The position numbers and the translations under genes are program-made. The notes beneath the pieces are model-generated. The model ran no database searches. It was not told where the DNA came from and worked only from the letters and a program-made list of their open reading frames with translations. DNA of 8,803 nt from Tissierellia bacterium (GTDB lineage Bacteria; Bacillota; Clostridia; Tissierellales; Sedimentibacteraceae): assembly GCA_028700795.1 (NCBI GenBank), contig JAQVRY010000025.1, positions 9,284 through 18,086 on the forward strand, written 5' to 3'. The stretch's first letter is position 1; every line of letters starts with the position of its first letter. Positions 1 to 5,971 of this stretch are shown piece after piece.

Positions 1-40
1 GGATACATAATGTTCCCAATTATACTGAAAGGATAAAAAT

Positions 41-910
41 ATGAAAGAAATTCCTAAAATTATGGCAATTCAAGATTTGTCAGGGGTTGGGAGATGCTCA
101 TTGACCGTGGTTATTCCAATTATGTCGGCTTTAGGATGTCAGGTTTGTCCCTTGCCCACAGCATTATTAAGTAATCACTCTGAATACAAGGATTTTTATT
201 TTTTTGATTTTACAGAGCACATGGAAGAATATTATTCATTCTGGGAAAAGAATAATTTTTGGTTTGATTGTGTATACAGCGGATTTATAGGCTCTGAAGA
301 CCAAATAAACATCATTCTTGACATTATTGACAAGGTAAAGAAAAAAAATAATAAAGCATTAATTGTGATAGACCCAGTAATGGGTGACCACGGCTGTACT
401 TATGCTACTTATAATAATGAAATGATTACAAAAATGTCACATTTAGTAGAAAAAGCAGATATTATAACGCCGAATTTGACTGAAGCAAGTATATTGCTTG
501 GGAAAAAATATTGTGATGAAAAAATCACTTTACCCCAAGTAAAAGAGTACCTGAAAGAACTATGTAATTTAGGACCTAAAATTTCCTTATTAACCGGTGT
601 TATGACAGCTGAAGGCAAACATATTAACGTTTGTTACAACAGTGAAGAGAACAAGTTTTGGCTGGCACCCTTTAATTATGTCAACAAAAGATACCCCGGC
701 ACCGGTGATTTGTTTAGCTCATTGTTTCTAGGGTATTATATGAAAGGGAAGAGTCTTCCTGAAGCAATGGAAGAAGCAGCAAGATTTGTTTCACTTTCCG
801 TTCTTATCAGTTACAAAGCAGAAGTACCAAGCTCAGAAGGAGTAATTTTTGAAAAAATTATGAAAGAATTATATAATGAAATTTCGGAATATAAATATAC
901 GAGCATTTAA
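41..910 (+). CDS. Pyridoxamine/pyridoxal kinase, PfkB/ribokinase superfamily
   Basis: This 289-residue protein is predicted to phosphorylate pyridoxal or pyridoxamine with ATP in the vitamin B6 salvage pathway, in the cytoplasm. The N-terminal stretch IQDLSGVGRCSLT (10-22) and the substrate region with SNHSEY (44-49) are typical of PdxY/PdxK kinases. DPVMGDHG (111-118) and TPNLTEA (143-149) are family motifs. GTGD (220-223) is the anion-hole and catalytic motif, with D223 as the expected base. Length fits the family at about 280-290 residues. The ATG at 41 follows an AAAGGAT ribosome binding site by six bases. An AraC-type regulator follows after 67 bp on the same strand, but whether it controls this gene is unknown. 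The symbol is left empty because PdxY and PdxK cannot be told apart by eye, and related clostridial kinases are usually called simply pyridoxamine kinase. Confidence 0.9.
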   Translation: MKEIPKIMAIQDLSGVGRCSLTVVIPIMSALGCQVCPLPTALLSNHSEYKDFYFFDFTEHMEEYYSFWEKNNFWFDCVYSGFIGSEDQINIILDIIDKVKKKNNKALIVIDPVMGDHGCTYATYNNEMITKMSHLVEKADIITPNLTEASILLGKKYCDEKITLPQVKEYLKELCNLGPKISLLTGVMTAEGKHINVCYNSEENKFWLAPFNYVNKRYPGTGDLFSSLFLGYYMKGKSLPEAMEEAARFVSLSVLISYKAEVPSSEGVIFEKIMKELYNEISEYKYTSI

Positions 911-917
911 ATATAAA

Positions 918-945
918 TTTAGAATAGCAGACTAACAAGTATATT
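918..945 (+). promoter_or_regulatory. Possible weak sigma-A promoter for the AraC gene
   Basis: TTTAGA (918-923) and TATATT (940-945) are separated by 16 bp, with 4/6 and 5/6 matches to the -35 and -10 consensus. The pair lies in the 67-bp gap before the AraC-family gene and about 30 bp upstream of its start codon. Such partial matches are common in AT-rich DNA, so the call is tentative. The gene might instead be read through from the kinase, since no terminator is visible between the two. Confidence 0.3.
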
Positions 946-977
946 TGTATGCTTAAGACATTTAATGGGGGTGAATT

Positions 978-1835
978 ATGAATAAAAAATTTGATTATTT
1001 TATTAAAAAAATACCTGATAGTATTCACAATAATACTAAATCATTAATAAGTGATAATATAGCAATTTTTATACCTGAGAAATTTGTTACTAATCAACTT
1101 ATGAAGGTTGAAGAGTATCATTTTGTAATTTTTTATTCAACTCCTCCACCGATTACCATATGTGAAAAACAGTATAAATTTAAAAAAGGGAGTATTATTT
1201 TTATGTCACCCGGTGATGAAATTTTGGTTCATCCTTTTGATACTCCAATACACGCTAAATATATGACCATATGTGTAAACAAGGAATTTTTTGAGACAAG
1301 TTATAAGCAATTAGGGATTGAAGGCAGGCCTTTATTTAAGAAAGTAAACAGTATATATAGTAATCAATTATTAGATGCAATTGAATCGTTAATGTTTGAA
1401 TTGTTAAACTATGGAAAAATAAATCCGATAATGATTGAAAGCTTAGAAACCCGCTTAGTTATACAATTAATGAGAGATTCAGAACTAGAATTGAAAGAAT
1501 TATCAAATGATAACAATATAGATATGGGATATGTGAAAGATGCAATAAAATTTATAGAGACATATTACAGTAGCAATATAAAAATTAAGGATATATGCGA
1601 TGCAATATATATTAGTCCCGCCTATTTTCAAAGAATATTTTTGAAATCTACAAATATGACCCCTTATCAATATATAATGGATTGCAGGTGTAAAAAAGCA
1701 AAAAAAATACTTAGAACAATGGATACACCTATTGAGGAAATAGCTAAAATGTGCGGGTTCGTTAATGTTGCACATTTTTCGTCAACTTTTAAAAAACGAG
1801 AAGGAATCTCTCCGCTCACTTATAGAAAAAGATAG
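978..1835 (+). CDS. AraC-family transcriptional regulator
   Basis: This is a 285-residue DNA-binding regulator. Residues 185-285 form the AraC double helix-turn-helix. The first helix pair is around IKIKDICDAIYISPAYFQRIF (201-221). The second is around PIEEIAKMCGFVNVAHFSSTF (251-271), and the domain ends in the family signature KKREGISPLTYR. The N-terminal part (about 25-165) has the pattern of a cupin-like ligand-sensing domain, for example KFKKGSIIFMSPGDEILVHP (67-86). The effector is unknown. The ATG at 978 follows a GGGGGTGA ribosome binding site. The coding sequence is notably rich in AT, with many ATA and AAA codons and A runs, more so than the helicase gene downstream. No intrinsic terminator follows it at once. 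The last 38 bases of the gene and the 15 bases after it recur as a direct repeat near 3744-3793. Its targets cannot be inferred; the kinase just upstream is one candidate. Confidence 0.92.
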   Translation: MNKKFDYFIKKIPDSIHNNTKSLISDNIAIFIPEKFVTNQLMKVEEYHFVIFYSTPPPITICEKQYKFKKGSIIFMSPGDEILVHPFDTPIHAKYMTICVNKEFFETSYKQLGIEGRPLFKKVNSIYSNQLLDAIESLMFELLNYGKINPIMIESLETRLVIQLMRDSELELKELSNDNNIDMGYVKDAIKFIETYYSSNIKIKDICDAIYISPAYFQRIFLKSTNMTPYQYIMDCRCKKAKKILRTMDTPIEEIAKMCGFVNVAHFSSTFKKREGISPLTYRKR

Positions 1836-1850
1836 TATAAAAAAAAAGCT
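1798..1850 (+). repeat. Direct repeat copy A, at the 3' end of the AraC gene
   Basis: This 53-base stretch covers the last codons of the AraC gene (encoding EGISPLTYRKR and the stop) and 15 bases beyond it, ending in an A run and GCT. It matches 3744-3793 in the same orientation. By hand alignment there are 48 identical positions, three single-base gaps and two mismatches. Because this copy encodes a conserved family motif, it is probably the original and the other copy derived from it or from a paralogous AraC gene. The csp and helicase genes lie between the two copies. Confidence 0.85.
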
Positions 1851-1873
1851 ATCTCAAACGCCAAAAAGATGTG

Positions 1874-1902
1874 TTGACATACATAAATATCTGTGTTATT
1901 GT
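1874..1902 (+). promoter_or_regulatory. Sigma-A promoter with extended -10 for the cold shock gene
   Basis: TTGACA (1874-1879, perfect -35) is followed after 17 bp by TATTGT (1897-1902, 4/6 -10). A TGn extension sits directly upstream of the -10 (TG at 1894-1895). Transcription should start near 1909, giving a leader of about 130 nt before the csp start codon. A long untranslated leader is characteristic of csp mRNAs. No better promoter was seen between here and the gene. Confidence 0.7.
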
Positions 1903-1931
1903 AAACAAGTATTACAGATGTATTTATAGAT

Positions 1932-1999
1932 ATCACATGTTTTTAGAGATTATATAACTATTGTGTGTATATAATTTCTGAAAATATGTGATTTTTTTT
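1932..1999 (+). promoter_or_regulatory. Long leader hairpin plus U tract upstream of csp
   Basis: Bases 1932-1956 pair with 1968-1992 without a bulge or mismatch. That is 25 pairs: 19 A-U, three G-C and three G-U (1939-1985, 1944-1980, 1948-1976). They close an 11-base loop (1957-1967). Seven T's (1993-1999) follow the stem directly, as in an intrinsic terminator. The structure lies downstream of the predicted csp start site and about 40 bp before the csp start codon. It could be a transcription attenuator, a temperature-responsive leader fold, the end of a leader small RNA of about 90 nt, or a terminator for transcription coming from the AraC gene. The pairing is read directly from the sequence; the role is inferred. 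Confidence 0.75.
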
Positions 2000-2038
2000 A
2001 ACTTACATTAGGATATAATAAAAATTAGGAGGTACCTC

Positions 2039-2239
2039 ATGAATAAAGGTACAGTAAAATGGTTTAACGCAGAAAAAGGATTTGGATTTATTACTACAGA
2101 TAGTGGAAAAGACATATTCGTTCATTTCTCAGCTATTGAAGGAGACGGATTCAAATCATTAGATGAAGGTCAACAAGTAAGCTTTGATATTACTCAAGGT
2201 GACAAAGGCGACCAAGCAACAAACGTAAATAGAATATAA
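2039..2239 (+). CDS. CspA-family cold shock protein
   Basis: This is a single cold-shock domain of 66 residues, the normal length for the family. It is a small cytoplasmic protein that binds single-stranded RNA and DNA and melts RNA secondary structure. The opening GTVKWFNAEKGFGFI (4-18) includes RNP1 (KGFGFI, 13-18), and DIFVHF (25-30) is RNP2. Aromatic residues W8, F15, F17, F27, H29 and F30 form the usual nucleic-acid surface. The ATG at 2039 follows a full AGGAGG ribosome binding site (2027-2032), which suggests strong translation. It has its own promoter at 1874, a structured leader and its own terminator at 2264, so it is probably a monocistronic unit. A DEAD-box helicase follows, and both proteins act on RNA structure. 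Which csp paralogue this is cannot be decided, so no symbol is given. Confidence 0.97.
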   Translation: MNKGTVKWFNAEKGFGFITTDSGKDIFVHFSAIEGDGFKSLDEGQQVSFDITQGDKGDQATNVNRI

Positions 2240-2263
2240 TTATATCTATAGCGTATGAGCGTT

Positions 2264-2290
2264 AAAATCGGGAATTATACCCGATTTTTT
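2264..2290 (+). terminator. Intrinsic terminator of csp
   Basis: AAAATCGGG (2264-2272) pairs with CCCGATTTT (2280-2288) around a seven-base loop. The T run reaches 2290, and a second T run follows at 2293. It starts 25 bp after the csp stop codon and would end the csp transcript before the helicase gene. Confidence 0.88.
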
Positions 2291-2439
2291 CATTTTTGCA
2301 CTAATGACATCATATATTGACACGATGTTATAGATAATTAGCTCAGTAAATTCAACACAAAATAAATCAAGCCTGAAGTATGTTTAAATAAGTGCAGTTT
2401 TTATATAGATTTGGGGGAAAGAAAAGAGAGAAAACAAAT

Positions 2440-3726
2440 ATGAAATTTGAAAATTTAAGAATAATTGAACCAATCCTTAAGGCATTAGCAGAAGAAGGAT
2501 ATAAGGCCCCGACACCTATACAAGAACAAGCTATACCACATGCACTTGAAGGAAAAGATATATTAGGATGCGCACAAACAGGAACAGGCAAGACAGCAGC
2601 ATTTGCTATTCCTATAATACAAAATATACACGGTCAGGGTAACAAGGGATCAAGTCGTAAAATACAATCATTGATATTGACACCTACAAGGGAGCTTGCA
2701 GTGCAGATAGAAGAAAGCTTCAAAACCTACGGACGATATACAAACCTAAAATATTGCACGGTATACGGTGGGGTATCTCAGAAACCTCAGACTGAAAAGC
2801 TCAGAAGGGGTGTAGACGTATTGGTTGCTACCCCGGGCAGGCTAATTGATTTGATAAATCAAAGGCAGGTTAATTTGAGCAATGTATCAATGTTCGTTCT
2901 TGATGAAGCTGACAGAATGCTTGACATGGGATTTATACATGATGTTAAAAAAATAATTTCATGTATTCCTAAGAAGAGACAAACGCAGTTTTTTTCAGCT
3001 ACAATGCCTAAGGAAATTACTGAACTGGTAAATTCCATTGTAGTTAATCCTGTCAAAGTTTCAGTAACACCTGCTTCATCTACAGTTGATAAGATAAAAC
3101 AATCCGTTTACTTTGTAGATAAGGCTAACAAGAAAAAGTTGCTTGTATATCTCCTAAAAAATAAAAATATTGATTCAGCTTTAGTATTCACAAGAACAAA
3201 ACATGAGGCTGACAAGGTTGAGAAAGAGCTGAAAGCAAATAAAATAACAGCACAGGCAATCCATGGAGATAAATCTCAAAGTGCAAGGCAGATGGCTTTA
3301 AATAATTTTAAGTCAGGCAAAATAAAGGTTCTTGTTGCAACAGATATAGCAGCAAGAGGAATAGATATAGATGAATTATCTCATGTAATAAACTATAATC
3401 TACCGAATATCTCAGAAACTTACATCCACAGGATAGGTCGTACAGGCAGAGCAGGTCTTGGAGGAACATCAATTTCATTTTGTGAATATGAAGAAAAGGA
3501 GTATCTTAATAACATACAAAAGTTAATCAAAAAAACAATTCCGACTGTAGAGGAAAATCCATATCCTATGCTAATAACATCAATCATTTCCAAGAATGGT
3601 AAAGCCCAAAGAGATAATAGGTCAAAAAAATCAGAACTTGAAAAAGCATGGATTAATAAAAATTCCTTTTTAAAGAAATCTTCTAAGAAATCTTATTCAA
3701 AATACGCAAGCGAAAGATATCAATAA
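2440..3726 (+). CDS. DEAD-box ATP-dependent RNA helicase
   Basis: This 428-residue helicase contains all core motifs in order: Q motif (FENLRIIEPILKAL with PTPIQ at 24-28), motif I AQTGTGKT (45-52), Ia PTRELA (82-87), Ib TPGRLID, II DEAD (155-158), III SAT (186-188), IV LVFTRT, V ATDIAARGID and VI HRIGRTGRAG. It unwinds or remodels RNA using ATP, probably in ribosome assembly, mRNA turnover or cold adaptation. After the core there is only a short basic Lys/Ser-rich tail, so it resembles the compact RhlE-like helicases and lacks the RNA-binding domain of DbpA/DeaD. The ATG at 2440 is preferred because family homology begins there and a purine-rich AGAGAG stretch lies nine bases upstream. An in-frame GTG at 2392 would add 16 unconserved residues and has no ribosome binding site. 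The csp terminator separates it from csp. Its promoter is unclear: a TTGACA at 2317 lacks a -10 at normal spacing. No U-tract terminator is seen after the stop. Confidence 0.95.
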   Translation: MKFENLRIIEPILKALAEEGYKAPTPIQEQAIPHALEGKDILGCAQTGTGKTAAFAIPIIQNIHGQGNKGSSRKIQSLILTPTRELAVQIEESFKTYGRYTNLKYCTVYGGVSQKPQTEKLRRGVDVLVATPGRLIDLINQRQVNLSNVSMFVLDEADRMLDMGFIHDVKKIISCIPKKRQTQFFSATMPKEITELVNSIVVNPVKVSVTPASSTVDKIKQSVYFVDKANKKKLLVYLLKNKNIDSALVFTRTKHEADKVEKELKANKITAQAIHGDKSQSARQMALNNFKSGKIKVLVATDIAARGIDIDELSHVINYNLPNISETYIHRIGRTGRAGLGGTSISFCEYEEKEYLNNIQKLIKKTIPTVEENPYPMLITSIISKNGKAQRDNRSKKSELEKAWINKNSFLKKSSKKSYSKYASERYQ

Positions 3727-3731
3727 AAACA

Positions 3732-3747
3732 TCTCCCCTAGGGGAGA
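3732..3747. repeat. Perfect 16-bp palindrome after the helicase gene
   Basis: TCTCCCCTAGGGGAGA is a perfect inverted repeat six bases after the helicase stop codon, much richer in GC than its surroundings. As RNA it could form a six-pair stem with a CTAG loop. No T run follows, so it is not a standard intrinsic terminator. It overlaps the left edge of direct repeat copy B by four bases. The GGAGA half (3743-3747) could also pair with TCTCC (3753-3757). Confidence 0.6.
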
Positions 3748-3793
3748 AGAACTCTCCGCTCACTATAGAAAAAGATAGTAAATAAAAAAAGCT
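3744..3793 (+). repeat. Direct repeat copy B, non-coding copy of the AraC 3' end
   Basis: This 50-base stretch downstream of the helicase gene matches 1798-1850 in the same orientation, at 48 of 53 aligned positions. The missing bases are those equivalent to 1804, 1807 and one T at 1820-1821, so the AraC reading frame is broken and there is no gene here. It ends at GCT, directly at the -35 element of the next promoter. It appears to be a decayed fragment of an AraC gene end, either this one or a paralogue. Confidence 0.82.
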
Positions 3794-3821
3794 TGACCAA
3801 TCTTTAGTTTTAAAGTATAAT
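3793..3821 (+). promoter_or_regulatory. Strong sigma-A promoter for the 3D-domain protein
   Basis: TTGACC (3793-3798) and TATAAT (3816-3821, perfect) are separated by exactly 17 bp. Transcription should start near 3828, giving a leader of about 139 nt before the gene at 3967. The -35 abuts the end of direct repeat copy B. Confidence 0.75.
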
Positions 3822-3868
3822 TCACGTTATGTCTAAAATTATGGGTTAGAAAAAGGGACTGCCAATAA

Positions 3869-3890
3869 TGCATAAGCTTATACTTATGCA
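3869..3890 (+). other. Hairpin in the leader of the 3D-protein mRNA
   Basis: TGCATAAG (3869-3876) pairs with CTTATGCA (3883-3890) as eight perfect base pairs around a six-base loop. It lies within the 139-nt leader after the promoter at 3793. There is no U tract, so it is not a terminator. A second, weaker hairpin (GACT 3928-3931 with AGTC 3936-3939) is nearer the gene. I could not match this leader to any known riboswitch class. Confidence 0.45.
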
Positions 3891-3966
3891 AAATATAAAT
3901 TTTTATAAAAGATTTATACCTTTAAAAGACTTCTAAGTCAATTCAAAGAAAAAGGTTGGTGGTAAT

Positions 3967-4647
3967 ATGAGAACCAAGAAAATTTACCCAATTTTGATTT
4001 TAACAGTTGCAATGAGCTTTATTATTATAACTTACGGTATCAGTAAAGGTAAGTTCAAAACCTATGCTTTTGCAGAGAATTTTGCTGAAAAATCAGCAAA
4101 GTCTGAGGAACAGGCAGCAGTCGAAGATACGGCAGCAGCTGAACAAACTAAAGAAATAAGTGAAAGGGACACAAAAGCAAAACTTACACTAAAAGAATTA
4201 AAGCACCATATTGAGAGAAGCGGAGTAGAAAATAAGACAACTATAGCATATAAAAACGATCAATATATTGACTACGAAGAGATAGTCCAAGAACAAGAGC
4301 CAGCCTCCAGAGGCGGCTTCAGATTCAACTATGAAATGGATATGGTAGCTACAGCTTATGATTTATCTTATGAAAGCTGCGGGAAATATCCAGACGACCC
4401 TTACTATGGAATAACAGCATCCGGCACAAAAGCTCAGCCGGGTACAGTTGCGGTAGACCCTGATGTAATACCTCTTGGTACGAAGCTATATATAGCTTCT
4501 ACTGATGGCAGTCCTGACTATGGTTTCGCAACAGCCCTTGACACGGGCTCAGCAATAAAAGGGTACAGAGTAGACTTATTTATGGAAGACAACCGGGATG
4601 CATTGGATTATGGCAAAAGACAGGTAAAGGTCTATGTTTTAGAATAG
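3967..4647 (+). CDS. Secreted or membrane-anchored 3D-domain cell-wall protein
   Basis: This 226-residue protein has three parts. Residues 1-25 are a basic start (MRTKK) followed by a hydrophobic segment (about 7-24), a signal peptide or membrane anchor. Residues 35-120 are a charged, Ala/Glu/Lys-rich linker, probably disordered or helical. Residues 125-226 are a 3D domain, a double-psi beta-barrel related to the lytic transglycosylase MltA and to the C-terminus of YabE/Sps/RpfB-like proteins. Its signature aspartates are visible in VAVDPDVIPLG (161-171, D164/D166), ALDTGSAIKG (190-199, D192) and VDLFM (202-206, D203). It is likely to bind or cleave peptidoglycan outside the membrane. It lacks the G5 and DUF348 repeats of full YabE. 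The ATG at 3967 follows a GGTGG ribosome binding site (3958-3962). It has its own promoter and terminator. Its place upstream of rnmV and rsmA matches the position of yabE in Bacillus. Enzymatic activity is inferred from the family. Confidence 0.85.
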   Translation: MRTKKIYPILILTVAMSFIIITYGISKGKFKTYAFAENFAEKSAKSEEQAAVEDTAAAEQTKEISERDTKAKLTLKELKHHIERSGVENKTTIAYKNDQYIDYEEIVQEQEPASRGGFRFNYEMDMVATAYDLSYESCGKYPDDPYYGITASGTKAQPGTVAVDPDVIPLGTKLYIASTDGSPDYGFATALDTGSAIKGYRVDLFMEDNRDALDYGKRQVKVYVLE

Positions 4648-4668
4648 GGAAAGAATGTCCCTGAATGG

Positions 4669-4705
4669 AGGAAAATTGCTGGCGACAGCAATTTTTCTAT
4701 TTTTT
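4669..4705 (+). terminator. Intrinsic terminator after the 3D-protein gene
   Basis: Bases 4669-4681 pair with 4686-4698 (13 pairs including one G-U) around a GCGA tetraloop of the stable GNRA type. T runs lie in the descending arm and at 4700-4705. It begins 22 bp after the stop codon and separates this gene from udk. Confidence 0.9.
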
Positions 4706-4770
4706 GTATGGTAAAATCAAGCAAAATGTTGTATATTGATTATAACAAAATGTAACTTTGAGAGGAAATT

Positions 4771-5397
4771 ATGAAGAAGCCAATTTTTATAGGGGTATCA
4801 GGTGGTACCGGTTCAGGTAAAACAACAATTGTAAACAGGATTTGTTCTGAGGTTCCAGAAAAAAGTGTAGCAATTATGGAGCATGATTCTTACTATAAGG
4901 ACCAAAGTTCAATGACATATGAACAAAGATGCAAAATAAATTACGACCATCCATTTGCATTTGATACGGAGCTGTTTGTGCAGCATATTAAGGAATTGAA
5001 AGAAGGAAATTCAATTTCAAAGCCTATTTATGATTACAGTATACATAACAGGAAAAAGGAAACAATTATTGTTGAGCCTAAGGAAATAATAATTGTGGAA
5101 GGACTTTTGGTGTTTTATGAAGAAAGAATAAGAGAACTCTTAGATATTAAAATTTATGTTGACACAGATGCAGATATAAGAATTCTCAGAAGAATTATAA
5201 GGGACATGAATGAAAGAAAAAGAAGTCTTGATTCTGTAATTGGCCAATACTTAAACACAGTAAGACCTGCTCATGAACAGTTCATAGAGCCAAGCAAAAA
5301 ATATGCGGACATTATTGTAACTGAAGGAGGCAACAATATGGTTGCTGTTGACTTGATGGTTACTAAAATCAGGTCTTTGTTAAATATGAGTAATTAA
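4771..5397 (+). CDS. udk: Uridine kinase
   Basis: This 208-residue cytoplasmic kinase phosphorylates uridine and cytidine to UMP and CMP in pyrimidine salvage. The P-loop GGTGSGKT is at 11-18. HDSYYKD (38-44) and NYDHPFAFD (57-65) are characteristic uridine kinase segments, as are KPIYDYSIHNR (83-93) and IIVEGLLVFY. The C-terminal half holds the lid-like RRIIRDMNERKRS and the VRPAHEQFIEPSKKYADIIV motif. Length matches the family at about 205-215 residues. The ATG at 4771 follows AGAGG at 4761-4765. The gene starts a same-strand row with rnmV, rsmA and the adenosyltransferase, with gaps of 25, -8 and 10 bp. A promoter should lie in 4706-4770; the only candidate is a TATAAC at 4741-4746 with no recognisable -35, so none is annotated. 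Confidence 0.96.
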   Translation: MKKPIFIGVSGGTGSGKTTIVNRICSEVPEKSVAIMEHDSYYKDQSSMTYEQRCKINYDHPFAFDTELFVQHIKELKEGNSISKPIYDYSIHNRKKETIIVEPKEIIIVEGLLVFYEERIRELLDIKIYVDTDADIRILRRIIRDMNERKRSLDSVIGQYLNTVRPAHEQFIEPSKKYADIIVTEGGNNMVAVDLMVTKIRSLLNMSN

Positions 5398-5422
5398 GAA
5401 ACGGAAATACAAGGAGTAAATA

Positions 5423-5971
5423 TTGATTAAGGAAATAATTATTGTTGAAGGAAAAGCAGACATTTCAGCAGTCAAGAGAGCTGTTGATGCCCAGGTGATT
5501 TCAACCAATGGATTAGGCATAAACGACAAGATAATTAGTATTATAAAAAAGGCATCAAAAAACAGGGGAATAATAATATTTACTGACCCGGACTACCCGG
5601 GAAAGAAAATCAGAAATATACTAAGCTCAGAAATTGAAAACTGCAAGCATGCATTCATACCCAGGGACAAGGCAAATAAAGACGGAGACATAGGAGTCGA
5701 AAATGCATCAAAAGAAGCTATAATTGAAGCATTGAAAAATGCCAGAGCTGAAATTGCAGAGAACAGACAGGAGTTTTCCAATAGCGATATGGTATACTAC
5801 GGTTTAGCAGGGAATGATAATGCAGCTAAAAGAAGAAGCGTTATAGGTGACGAATTAGGCATAGGATATTGCAGTGCAAAACAATTTTTAAAGAGGCTTA
5901 ATTCCTTTGGCATAACCAAAGAAGAATTGGAAGATGCTATTGATAAAACAATCGAGGATATTAATGGATGA
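5423..5971 (+). CDS. rnmV: Ribonuclease M5 (5S rRNA maturation), TTG start
   Basis: This 182-residue enzyme cleaves precursor 5S rRNA to its mature ends, acting on the L18-bound precursor in Firmicutes. The TOPRIM domain covers about 3-95: the catalytic glutamate is E9 in IIVEGK (6-11), and the metal-binding aspartates lie in TDPDYPG (54-60, D55 and D57). STNGLGIND and HAFIPRDKA are further RNase M5 motifs. The C-terminal part (GNDNAAKRRSVIGDELGIGY onward) is the family's RNA-binding region. The start is TTG at 5423, supported by an AAGGAG ribosome binding site (5411-5416) six bases upstream; homology begins here and no in-frame ATG lies nearby. The gene overlaps rsmA by 8 bp, which suggests coupled translation of two rRNA-processing enzymes. 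Confidence 0.95.
   Translation: MIKEIIIVEGKADISAVKRAVDAQVISTNGLGINDKIISIIKKASKNRGIIIFTDPDYPGKKIRNILSSEIENCKHAFIPRDKANKDGDIGVENASKEAIIEALKNARAEIAENRQEFSNSDMVYYGLAGNDNAAKRRSVIGDELGIGYCSAKQFLKRLNSFGITKEELEDAIDKTIEDING

Noticed and set aside
1882..1895. 14-bp match between the csp promoter spacer and the SASP gene 3' end (8479-8492)
   Set aside because: A match of this length in AT-rich DNA of this size can arise by chance, and the SASP copy is coding sequence.
2014..2019. Perfect TATAAT just before the csp ribosome binding site
   Set aside because: No -35 element or TGn extension lies at the right distance, and a start near 2026 would begin at the ribosome binding site itself.
2317..2338. TTGACA followed by GATAAT upstream of the helicase gene
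   Set aside because: The spacer is only 10 bp. At 16-18 bp spacing there is no -10 match, so a promoter is not supported, although one probably lies in this gap.
2392..2439. GTG-initiated N-terminal extension of the helicase
   Set aside because: There is no ribosome binding site before 2392, and the extra 16 residues precede the conserved start of the family; the ATG at 2440 is better.
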